From an uncultured Mycoplasmatota bacterium (GTDB taxonomy: Bacteria > Bacillota_I > Bacilli_A > RF39 > UBA660), in the NCBI GenBank assembly GCA_900551525.1, contig URWD01000021.1, positions 1 through 22,775 of the forward strand: a stretch of 22,775 nt of DNA. Direction: 5' to 3'. The notes below the pieces were generated by a model. It saw nothing but the letters and a program-made list of their open reading frames with translations. It was not told the origin of the DNA and made no database searches. The translations under genes and the position numbers were made by a program. Below, in pieces: positions 1-7,215 of this stretch. Within the stretch, counting starts at the first letter, position 1; every line of letters begins with the position of its first letter.

Positions 1-2063
1 TAAAAAAAGGAATAATTTGGCATACTCAAGGATCAGGTAAAACTGCATTGGCATATTTTAATGTTATATATTTAACTGACTACTATGCAAAACAATCTAA
101 AGTTGCTAAGTTCTATTTCATAGTTGATAGATTAGATCTATTAAAACAAGCATCAGAAGAATTTGAAGCCAGAGGATTAAATGTTGTTAAAGTTAATTCT
201 AGAGAAGATTTTAAGAAAAATATTGCTATGACGGGGGAAGTTTCTAAAACTGGGAAGCTAACAATTAATGTAGTTAACATTCAAAAGTTTTCAGAAGATT
301 CAACTGTAAAAGATTCTGATTATAATGTTGATGTTCAAAGAATTTATTTTTTAGATGAAGCTCATAGAGATTATAATCCGAGAGGGAACTTTTTAGCTAA
401 TTTAATGGCTTCTGATAGAAATTCAATTAAGATAGCATTAACAGGTACACCATTAGTTAATCAAGAAATAGATGGTATTAAGTATTCTTCAAAAGATATA
501 TTTGGTGGCTATATTCACAAGTATTATTATAATAAATCTATTATGGATGGATATACTTTAAAACTAATTAGAGAAGGTGTACAAGCAGAATATAAAGTAA
601 AAATAGCTGAAGCATTAGATAAAGTTAGGGAAATATTAAAAGATGCTAAAGAAAGTGATATAGTATCACATCCTGTTTATACAGAAGCATTAGCTGAATA
701 TATTTCAAAAGATTTCGGTGCTTCTAGAACAAGATTCGGTGATGATACAATTGGAGCAATGATTGTGTGTGATTCTCAAGCACAAGCAAGAAATCTTTTT
801 AAATCATTAGATAAGTATGAATTCTCAAAAATATTAATTCTTTATAATGAAGATAATAAACAAATAAGAGAAGAAGAAATAAAGGCTTATAAAGAAGGAA
901 AAATAGATATTCTAGTGGTTGATAATATGTTATTAACTGGTTTTGACGCACCTAGACTTAAAAAATTATATTTAGGAAGAGTAATTAGAGCTCATAATTT
1001 ATTACAAGCATTAACTAGAGTTAATAGACCATATAAAAATTTCAGATATGGTTATGTTGTAGATTTTGCAGATATAAGGGATGAATTTGATAAAACAAAT
1101 CAAATATATTTTAATGAATTGCAAGAAGAATTAGGTGAAGATTTTGAACATTATTCAAGCATATTTGTATCTAGTGAAGATGCGGAAAAAAGAATTGAAG
1201 AAATAAAAGATAAATTATTCTTATTTGATTTTTCTAATAAAGAAATATTAAGTTCTCAAATAAGTTCTTTAGACAAGAAAGATTTAATTAATTTAAGAAG
1301 ATTAGTAAGAGACTATAAAGATCTATATAATATTATAAAATCTTTAAATTATAGTGATTTAATAGAAAAAGTTGATATTTCAAGTGTTGATAATATGTCT
1401 AGAGAAATTAATAGAAGATTAGATATTCTTAATTTATCAGAAGATGTTAACAATAATGATGGATCTAATCCATTAAATACCGTATTTGAAAATTTAGATA
1501 TTAAATTTAATAAAATAAATGAAGGTGAACTTGTTATATCTGACAAATATTTAGATAAGATAGAAGAAGTAAGAAGAAAATTTATTGATAATATTGATAA
1601 AGATGATAAATACTATTCTTCATTAGCTAATGAATTTAACAATTTATTTAAGATGAAAAATATTGAAGAATTAACAATTGAAGATATCAATGAAAATATG
1701 AAAAAGTTAACTGAGATAGAAAAGAATATTGAACAATTAAATATAAAAAATGGTATGATTCTTAATAAATTACTTGGTGATGAAAAATATGTAAAAATTT
1801 ACAAAAGAGTTAAAGACAAAATATCAGATTTTAGTGATTCTAAATTAGTAGAAATACTTTTGGAAATCAAAAATCAAGTGGATGATATGATTTTACGAAG
1901 AAATGATATTTTAGATAATGTTGAATTCTTTAAGAGTGAAGTTGGAAGATGTGTATATATTACGTCAAATGAAGAAACAGAGATTATTGATGAAATAGAT
2001 TTCTTTGTTGATATGATAGTAACAATGTATGAATTTGAAAGGAAGGTTAGCAATAATGGATAA
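1..2063 (+). CDS. hsdR: Type I restriction enzyme, R (motor/nuclease) subunit, 5' end missing
   Basis: The reading frame is open from base 3 and enters the window just before the Walker A motif (WHTQGSGKT, about 19-45), so the start and the N-terminal nuclease domain lie outside the window. Seen in order: Walker A, a DEAH box (FLDEAHRD, about 347-370), the SF2 motif LTGTP (about 437-451), and QALTRVNRP (about 1003-1032), helicase motif VI. The last 300 residues are helical and charged, as in the HsdR C-terminal domain that docks on the methylase. The family translocates DNA using ATP and cuts unmodified DNA far from the site. The apparent TTG start at 48 is inside the helicase core and is not real. 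The stop overlaps the next gene by 8 bases, indicating translational coupling. About 687 codons are visible of a usual ~1000. Confidence 0.95.
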   Translation, partial: KKGIIWHTQGSGKTALAYFNVIYLTDYYAKQSKVAKFYFIVDRLDLLKQASEEFEARGLNVVKVNSREDFKKNIAMTGEVSKTGKLTINVVNIQKFSEDSTVKDSDYNVDVQRIYFLDEAHRDYNPRGNFLANLMASDRNSIKIALTGTPLVNQEIDGIKYSSKDIFGGYIHKYYYNKSIMDGYTLKLIREGVQAEYKVKIAEALDKVREILKDAKESDIVSHPVYTEALAEYISKDFGASRTRFGDDTIGAMIVCDSQAQARNLFKSLDKYEFSKILILYNEDNKQIREEEIKAYKEGKIDILVVDNMLLTGFDAPRLKKLYLGRVIRAHNLLQALTRVNRPYKNFRYGYVVDFADIRDEFDKTNQIYFNELQEELGEDFEHYSSIFVSSEDAEKRIEEIKDKLFLFDFSNKEILSSQISSLDKKDLINLRRLVRDYKDLYNIIKSLNYSDLIEKVDISSVDNMSREINRRLDILNLSEDVNNNDGSNPLNTVFENLDIKFNKINEGELVISDKYLDKIEEVRRKFIDNIDKDDKYYSSLANEFNNLFKMKNIEELTIEDINENMKKLTEIEKNIEQLNIKNGMILNKLLGDEKYVKIYKRVKDKISDFSDSKLVEILLEIKNQVDDMILRRNDILDNVEFFKSEVGRCVYITSNEETEIIDEIDFFVDMIVTMYEFERKVSNNG

Positions 2064-4365
2064 AGAAAGACAACTAATAGTAAAAACAGAGAGAATGATA
2101 GATGATCTAAAAGCAGTATGTGGTGAATATGGATTATCTAACACAGGAAATGAATATAAGATTATTGCTGATTCATTCCTTTATAAATATTTAAATGATA
2201 AATTCTTGTATGAATTTAAAAGAATAGATAAGAATTTATCTAAGACTTCTACAACTAAAGAGGTTGAGGAAGAAATAATGAAACTTACTCCTGCAGAAAT
2301 GTCTAAATATAGATATGGTTTAGGAGCCAATGTAGCATTTGTTAGAAAAGAATTTTTAGTAAGTTATTTATTTAATAATAAGAATTCCACAACCCCAAAG
2401 TTTTATGAATTATTTGATAATGCTTTAGATGGTATTTCTAATGATAATATAGATATATTCTCAGTTAGAACAGGAAGTAAAGAAAAAATAAAATTGTTCA
2501 GCCCTATTTCTCAATACATAATTGAATCTAATAAGAAGAATGATTTTGCTAAAGCAATAATTGATAAACTAGTTGAATTTTCGTTTGATGAAGTGTTTGA
2601 AGAAAAATATGATTTCTTTGCTACAATATTTGAATATTTAATTAAAGATTATAATAAAGATTTTGGTAAGTATGCAGAATACTATACACCTAACTCTATC
2701 GCTAGAATTATTGCTAAAATATTAGTGCCAGATACTGAAAAAGTAAGAAATGTATCAATATATGATCCATCAGCAGGATCTGGTACATTATTATTAGCAC
2801 TTGCTCATGAAATAGGGGAAGAAGATTGTACACTATATACTCAAGATATTTCTCAAAAGTCTAACGAATTTTTAAGATTAAACCTTATATTAAATAATTT
2901 AGTACATTCTTTAGATAATGTTGTACACGGCAATACATTATTGAATCCTGCTCATTTAAATAAAGAAGGTAATAAATTGGCTCAATTTGATTATATAGTT
3001 AGCAATCCTCCATTTAAAACAGATTTTAGTGATTATAGAGATAAATTAGAGGATGATAAATACTCTGATAGATTCTTTGCAGGTGTTCCAAATATTCCAA
3101 ATGAGAAAGTTGATTCGATGGCAATATACTTATTATTTATTCAACATATAATCTATTCTTTAAAAGCTGAAGGTAAAGCTGCAATAGTTGTTCCAACAGG
3201 ATTCTTAACAGCAAAGAATGGAATTGAGTACAGAATAAGAGAAAAAATAATTAATAATAATTGGCTTAGAGGTGTTATTTCAATGCCTTCCAATATATTT
3301 GCAACAACGGGTACTAATGTATCGATTATGTTTATTGATAAAAATAAGAAAGATGATAATTGCATTTTGATGGATGCTACATCTTTAGGAACTAGTGAAA
3401 AGGTTGGAAAAATAAAAAAGACAATTTTAAAATCTGAAGAGCAAGCAAGAATTGTAGATATTTTTAATAATGTAGAAATTATTGACAATATTTCGGTTTC
3501 TGTAAAGAATGACGCTATAAAAAATAATAGATGTTTCTTTAATGCTGGTCAGTACTTTGATGTTCAGTTTGATACAGGTGTTTATACCAAAGAACAATTC
3601 ATAGAAAAATTTGAGCCCATTAAGAATAATATAAAGGAAATTTCTATGGATAATAGTACAAATATTAAGGATTTTATAAGCTCTATAAATAATATAAAGT
3701 TTGTTAGTAATAATGTCGAAATGGTATATAATGATATTTTAAAACAAGAAATTCCAAGCAATTGGGAAGTAAAACAAATAAAAGATTGCATTACTAAAAT
3801 ATCAACTGGGTTAAATCCTAGAAGTCATTTCAAATTAGGAAAAGGAAATATTAAATATATAACAGTTAAGAATCTAAGTGTTGATGACAGTATTGATTTT
3901 GATAATTGTGATGTAATAGATGAAGAAGCTTTAAAAATAGTTCATTCCAGATCAGATATTTCAAAAGGTGATATTTTATTTGCTAGTATTTGTCCACTAG
4001 GAAGATGTTATTTAATTGATGAAAAACCAAAAGGTTGGGATATTAATGAATCAGTTTTTGCTATTAGACCTAATCATGATGTAGTTACATCTGAATACTT
4101 ATATTTAATGTTTAAACATCCAGCAATAGTGAAAAAGCTAACAAACAAATCAACTGGAAGTATATTTAAGGGTATTAGACAAGATGACATTCTAAAAATG
4201 TATATTCCTGTTCCAGATAAAAAAACAATGAAATTAATTTCTATTGAATTAGACAAAATGATTAAGCTAAAACGTAATATTAATGAAATCAATAGGCAAC
4301 TTGATAAATCGAAAGATTTAATAATTCCATTATTAATGAATGGTCAATTAAAAATAGAAGATTAA
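2056..4365 (+). CDS. Type I restriction-modification HsdM-HsdS fusion with a single target recognition domain
   Basis: Start chosen at ATG 2056 because AAAGGAAGG lies at 2038-2046; an in-frame ATG at 2029 has no better site. The product is 769 aa. Residues 1-150 resemble the helical HsdM N-terminal domain. The AdoMet site DPSAGSG is at about 237-243 and the N6-adenine methylase motif NPPF at about 317-320. From about residue 565 (IPSNWEVKQI) the sequence is a type I S domain: one target recognition domain of about 200 aa ending in the usual helical tail (LIIPLLMNGQL). A normal HsdS has two such domains. By family knowledge the fusion methylates adenine in a recognised site and guides HsdR. 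A single recognition domain suggests that two copies dimerise to read a palindromic or near-palindromic bipartite site; this is inference. Confidence 0.9.
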   Translation: MDKERQLIVKTERMIDDLKAVCGEYGLSNTGNEYKIIADSFLYKYLNDKFLYEFKRIDKNLSKTSTTKEVEEEIMKLTPAEMSKYRYGLGANVAFVRKEFLVSYLFNNKNSTTPKFYELFDNALDGISNDNIDIFSVRTGSKEKIKLFSPISQYIIESNKKNDFAKAIIDKLVEFSFDEVFEEKYDFFATIFEYLIKDYNKDFGKYAEYYTPNSIARIIAKILVPDTEKVRNVSIYDPSAGSGTLLLALAHEIGEEDCTLYTQDISQKSNEFLRLNLILNNLVHSLDNVVHGNTLLNPAHLNKEGNKLAQFDYIVSNPPFKTDFSDYRDKLEDDKYSDRFFAGVPNIPNEKVDSMAIYLLFIQHIIYSLKAEGKAAIVVPTGFLTAKNGIEYRIREKIINNNWLRGVISMPSNIFATTGTNVSIMFIDKNKKDDNCILMDATSLGTSEKVGKIKKTILKSEEQARIVDIFNNVEIIDNISVSVKNDAIKNNRCFFNAGQYFDVQFDTGVYTKEQFIEKFEPIKNNIKEISMDNSTNIKDFISSINNIKFVSNNVEMVYNDILKQEIPSNWEVKQIKDCITKISTGLNPRSHFKLGKGNIKYITVKNLSVDDSIDFDNCDVIDEEALKIVHSRSDISKGDILFASICPLGRCYLIDEKPKGWDINESVFAIRPNHDVVTSEYLYLMFKHPAIVKKLTNKSTGSIFKGIRQDDILKMYIPVPDKKTMKLISIELDKMIKLKRNINEINRQLDKSKDLIIPLLMNGQLKIED

Positions 4366-4410
4366 TTCTTATTTTTTGCAGTATAATAGAAGATTATTGA
4401 AGGTGATATG

Positions 4411-5328
4411 ATGAAATATACTGATAAGCAAATAGGCAAAATATTAAATGTACAAGAATTTGTTGCAATGTCTAACACATTATCTAAAGTTTATCTTGAT
4501 TTTGAAAACAAAGAAAACTTTATTGATACATTTACAGATAAAGATAGAATATATAGAATATACTGTGCATCAATATATAACTTAATTAAAGCTATACAAG
4601 ATTCTAAAGAGTATTTTATTAATACAAAAAAATATGAAGAATTTGAAAAGATGATCAATCAAGAATTTATTGCAAATGATAATAAATATTATAAAAAGGA
4701 AAATTATAAGGCAACTTTATTTAAAATAATTGAGACCATAAGACACCAAGTAAATCATTCGCTAAAAGATGATGAAGATAATAATATTTTATTTGCAGCA
4801 TACATAGACTTTGAAATATTAGAAAATTTAAGATTTATTATTAATGACATTTTTAGTGAAGTTTATAATCAAATTGATAAAACAAAAATAAAAGAAATTG
4901 TTTTAAATAAGCCACAAATAAAGTATTCAATAGATAAATTGTCAAATAAAGTTGATGAATTGAAACTAAGAATACCAGAAAATGAAAATAGATTAAATGA
5001 GGTATTTAAAAAGGATAATGAAAGATCATTAGAGTTGTTTGATCAATTATTTAATGGTAGTAATTTATATGATTTATTTATGAAAGATCCAGAGGCAATT
5101 AAACGATTTGATTCTGCTGATAAAGAAATACAAGAATCATTGAATATGGTTGAAGAATATATTAATAGTAATGGTACAGATTTAGAAAAAGAATCATTTA
5201 TAATATTAAAAGAATTTATGGAAAATGATGAAGAAATAAGCATTAAAGATTCAAACAAAAATGTTGAAGAATTTAAAGATAGATTGGAAAAGTTAGTAGA
5301 AAAGAATAATAAAAATGAAAAATTTTAG
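4411..5328 (+). CDS. Uncharacterised helical protein with a HEPN-like RxxxxH motif, next to the type I RM genes
   Basis: 305 aa from ATG 4411. An in-frame ATG at 4408 exists, but AGGTGAT at 4401-4407 is better spaced for 4411. I do not recognise the full-length protein. The N-terminal 160 residues are predicted helical and contain IRHQVNHS, giving R111-x4-H116, the signature arrangement of HEPN ribonucleases found in many defence and abortive-infection proteins. The C-terminal half is acidic and looks coiled coil (DKLSNKVDELKLRI; KEIQESLNMVEEYI). There is no signal peptide or membrane segment, so it is probably cytoplasmic. It follows hsdM-S by 45 bases on the same strand and may be co-transcribed. 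An RM-linked RNA-cutting effector, like PrrC or RloC in other type I loci, is possible, but the HEPN call rests on one short motif. Confidence 0.6.
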   Translation: MKYTDKQIGKILNVQEFVAMSNTLSKVYLDFENKENFIDTFTDKDRIYRIYCASIYNLIKAIQDSKEYFINTKKYEEFEKMINQEFIANDNKYYKKENYKATLFKIIETIRHQVNHSLKDDEDNNILFAAYIDFEILENLRFIINDIFSEVYNQIDKTKIKEIVLNKPQIKYSIDKLSNKVDELKLRIPENENRLNEVFKKDNERSLELFDQLFNGSNLYDLFMKDPEAIKRFDSADKEIQESLNMVEEYINSNGTDLEKESFIILKEFMENDEEISIKDSNKNVEEFKDRLEKLVEKNNKNEKF

Positions 5329-5359
5329 GTACGTAATTAGGAGCTTAAAGTACCTAAAA
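5323..5359 (+). terminator. Hairpin at the end of the HEPN-like gene
   Basis: Perfect 10-bp stem TTTTAGGTAC (5323-5332) / GTACCTAAAA (5350-5359) with a 17-nt loop. The left arm contains the TAG stop codon of the gene. No strong T run follows, so it may be a weak terminator or a 3'-end stabiliser. Confidence 0.4.
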
Positions 5360-5507
5360 ACATATAAATTTGAACAAATTTAAATAAACTAATATGTTCA
5401 TAAACCATTATAAATAAAGGGTTTTATATATTTTATAAATATTGACAATATGGACCTAATCACCCCCTGAAGAGAGCAATTAACTTATATCAACTCCTTA
5501 CTTATTA

Positions 5508-5516
5508 TGAGATAAT
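5508..5516 (+). promoter_or_regulatory. Possible extended -10 promoter for a short plus-strand RNA
   Basis: TGA-GATAAT (TG at 5508-5509, hexamer 5511-5516) is an extended -10 element; the matching -35 position (about 5488-5493) is poor. A transcript starting near 5523 would reach the hairpin and T tracts at 5618-5663 after about 125-140 nt and meet the 3' end of the minus-strand peptide gene. There is no ORF in it worth calling. Confidence 0.25.
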
Positions 5517-5617
5517 ACAGTTATATCAGAAATACAAAAAAAAGAACATATAATATTTCTCTTTTTGTACGTTCTTATCGCATCATTAACAAAGAGCCAT
5601 ATTTGATTAATAAATAT

Positions 5618-5646
5618 AACAGTTTTCTATATTGGAAACTGTTTTT
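5618..5646. terminator. Bidirectional hairpin between convergent short transcripts
   Basis: AACAGTTTTC (5618-5627) pairs with GGAAACTGTT (5634-5643), 10 bp with one G-T wobble and a 6-nt loop. On the plus strand it is followed by TTT and, after ACTTCTTA, nine T. On the minus strand it starts 8 bases after the stop of the 21-codon ORF and is followed by a U-rich stretch. Confidence 0.55.
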
Positions 5647-5651
5647 ACTTC

Positions 5652-5717
5652 TTATTTTTTTTTATAATCAAAGAATTCCCAAATTATATAAGCAATAAAT
5701 TTAAAAAAATTTACCAT
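5652..5717 (-). CDS. 21-aa hydrophobic/basic peptide, type I toxin-like or PSM-like
   Basis: Minus-strand ORF of 21 codons starting at ATG 5717 and ending in TAA at 5652. GGAGGT (plus-strand 5721-5726) lies 3 bases upstream, slightly close but a full Shine-Dalgarno. The peptide begins MVNFFKFIAYIIWEFF and ends in three lysines: a short aromatic-aliphatic helix with a charged tail. This composition is known from type I toxins (for example BsrG-type peptides ending in KKK) and from phenol-soluble modulins; no sequence homology is claimed. It has its own near-consensus promoter (5756-5784) and a hairpin just after the stop, so the whole unit is about 130 nt of RNA. A chance ORF in AT-rich DNA is the alternative, but promoter, Shine-Dalgarno and hairpin in register make it less likely. 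Confidence 0.5.
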   Translation of the reverse strand: MVNFFKFIAYIIWEFFDYKKK

Positions 5718-5755
5718 TTTACCTCCATCTATCCATAGATATGCCTGATAAAAAC

Positions 5756-5784
5756 ATTATATAGTAATCAAATTACTTTGTAAA
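5756..5784 (-). promoter_or_regulatory. Sigma-A promoter for the 21-aa peptide RNA
   Basis: On the minus strand TTTACA (plus 5779-5784), a 17-base spacer and a perfect TATAAT (plus 5756-5761). The start of transcription would be near 5749. The leader contains the palindrome ATCTATGGATAGAT (plus 5727-5740) directly upstream of the Shine-Dalgarno, which could fold and influence translation. Confidence 0.6.
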
Positions 5785-5796
5785 GTTATCTAGACA

Positions 5797-5811
5797 ACAA
5801 TTCAAAATTGT
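5797..5811. promoter_or_regulatory. Palindrome upstream of the DUF362 gene, possible operator
   Basis: ACAATT-CAA-AATTGT is a perfect 6-bp dyad with a 3-base centre, located 31 bases before the DUF362 start and touching a possible -10 (TATTAT, 5811-5816). In AT-rich DNA such dyads can arise by chance. Confidence 0.25.
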
Positions 5812-5842
5812 ATTATCATAAATACATGAAAGGATTGATACA

Positions 5843-6730
5843 ATGAAAACTAAAGTATATTTTACAAAAGAAATAACTAGTGAAAGTTTAGTTAAAATTT
5901 ATGAAAGTTTAAATCATGAGCTAAAAGGGAAGACAGCAGTTAAAATTTCTACCGGAGAACCTGGTGGACATAACTTTTTAAATCCCAATTTAATTAAAGA
6001 TTTAGTAAGTAAATTAAATGGTTCAATCGTAGAATGTTGCACCGCTTATGCTGGAAAAAGAATGAATCCAAGTGACCACTGGCAAGCTATCAAAGACCAT
6101 GGTTTTTATGATATTGCTCCGTGTGATATTATGGACGAAGATGGTGAAATTGAAATTCCTATAAATGGTGGAAAACACTTAAATGGCATAAACTATGTCG
6201 GAAGTCATATTAAAAATTATGATTCAATGTTAATGTTATCACACTTTAAAGGTCATATAATGGGTGGCTTCGGCGGAGCTTTAAAAAATATGTCAATCGG
6301 AGTTGCTTCCAAAAATGGTAAAGCATGGATACATTCAGCAGGAAAAACAACAGTGCCTGATGAATGCTGTAAATTGGAAACTAAACAAGATGATTTTCTA
6401 GAAAGTATGGCTGAAGCAGATAAATCTGTCGTGGATTATTTCAAACCGGAAAATATGGTATACATAAATGTTGCCAATAATATTTCCATAGATTGTGATT
6501 GTGATAACAATCCAAAAGCCCCGGAAATTGCTGATATTGGTATATTTGCATCTCTAGACCCAGTTGCTATAGATAAATGTTGTTACGATACTATAATGAA
6601 TTTAACAGAAGAAGAAGCAAACTCACTAAAGAAGCGAATGCTTGATAAACACGCAATTCATATCGTTAATGAAGCAGAAAAACTGGGCTTAGGAGCAACA
6701 GAATACGAACTAGTGAGGATAGATAGATAA
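5843..6730 (+). CDS. DUF362 family protein without a ferredoxin domain
   Basis: 295 aa, with AAAGGA about 10 bases before the ATG. It matches the DUF362 core: the N-terminal segment VKISTGEPGGHNFL, the central SHFKGHIMGGFGGALKN segment (about residues 132-149), and the late segment DPVAIDKCCYD (about 238-248). Many DUF362 proteins are about 370 aa and carry a 4Fe-4S ferredoxin with CxxCxxC repeats. Here that insert is absent, and only scattered CC or CDCD pairs remain (VECC, DECC, IDCDCD, DKCC). The biochemical function of the family is not established, so none is assigned. The next gene starts only 2 bases after the stop, so the two form an operon. Probably cytoplasmic: no signal peptide or membrane segment. 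Confidence 0.85.
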   Translation: MKTKVYFTKEITSESLVKIYESLNHELKGKTAVKISTGEPGGHNFLNPNLIKDLVSKLNGSIVECCTAYAGKRMNPSDHWQAIKDHGFYDIAPCDIMDEDGEIEIPINGGKHLNGINYVGSHIKNYDSMLMLSHFKGHIMGGFGGALKNMSIGVASKNGKAWIHSAGKTTVPDECCKLETKQDDFLESMAEADKSVVDYFKPENMVYINVANNISIDCDCDNNPKAPEIADIGIFASLDPVAIDKCCYDTIMNLTEEEANSLKKRMLDKHAIHIVNEAEKLGLGATEYELVRIDR

Positions 6731-6732
6731 TT

Positions 6733-7215
6733 ATGAAATTAGAGAAAATTGTAGAAATATTAACAAAGCAAAATAAGACAATATCAACGATGGAATCTTG
6801 TACCGGCGGAGGTCTAGCAAATGCTATAACCAACATACCTGGTGCAAGTGAAATACTAAAATTTAGCGCAGTAACATATTCAAATGAATTTAAAATAAAA
6901 ATGGGTGTACCTAAAGAAACAATAGATGAATACTCAGTTTATAGCATGGCAACAGCTATAGAAATGTCTAAGAAAATATCACAGTTTACCAATTCAAATT
7001 ATGCCATAGGTATAACTGGTAAACTAAATAGGGTAGATCCACATAACTTATCTGGTGATGATAATATAGTTTATTTTAGTATATATAATAAAGATAAGGA
7101 CATTGTTTATAGTGACTTTTTAAAAGTAACAAAAACATCTAGAAAAGAAAACAAAGAAGAAGTAATAGAAAAAATAGTGGATAACTTTTACGAAATATTA
7201 AAAAAAGAGAACTAA
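6733..7215 (+). CDS. pncC: Nicotinamide-nucleotide amidohydrolase (CinA C-terminal domain type)
   Basis: 160 aa, the usual length of stand-alone CinA-C proteins; the N-terminal MoaB-like domain of full CinA is absent. The catalytic motif ESCTGG is at residues 21-26, with the nucleophilic Ser22. The family Tyr/Lys pair is in AVTYSNEFK (Tyr49, Lys54), and GITGKLNR (about 98-105) stands where most relatives have GITGxxGP, so the loop is diverged. The enzyme deamidates nicotinamide mononucleotide to nicotinate mononucleotide, recycling NMN left by NAD-dependent DNA ligase. Its Shine-Dalgarno (GAGGAT, 6715-6720) lies inside the end of the DUF362 gene. It is convergent with the next gene and overlaps its stop by four bases. 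Confidence 0.88.
   Translation: MKLEKIVEILTKQNKTISTMESCTGGGLANAITNIPGASEILKFSAVTYSNEFKIKMGVPKETIDEYSVYSMATAIEMSKKISQFTNSNYAIGITGKLNRVDPHNLSGDDNIVYFSIYNKDKDIVYSDFLKVTKTSRKENKEEVIEKIVDNFYEILKKEN

Larger units (their letters stand above)
5329..5842. other. 514-base interval without a conventional long gene
   Basis: This AT-rich interval separates the defence genes from the DUF362 gene. It holds the hairpin at 5323-5359, a possible plus-strand extended -10 promoter at 5508-5516, a hairpin at 5618-5643, and a minus-strand unit encoding a 21-aa peptide (listed separately). Bases 5785-5842 carry the leader of the next gene. I see nothing recognisable between 5360 and 5500. Confidence 0.6.

Noticed and set aside
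48..2063. TTG at 48 as the real start of the restriction subunit
   Set aside because: The frame is open to the window edge and the Walker A motif lies upstream of and across this codon; the gene begins outside the window.
3748..4365. Phase-variable (invertible) specificity gene
   Set aside because: I found no inverted repeats, recombinase or second hsdS fragment nearby; only one recognition domain is present.
5397..5470. Promoter from the TTGACA at 5442-5447
   Set aside because: No acceptable -10 hexamer lies 16-18 bases downstream; the region there is CACCCCCTGA.
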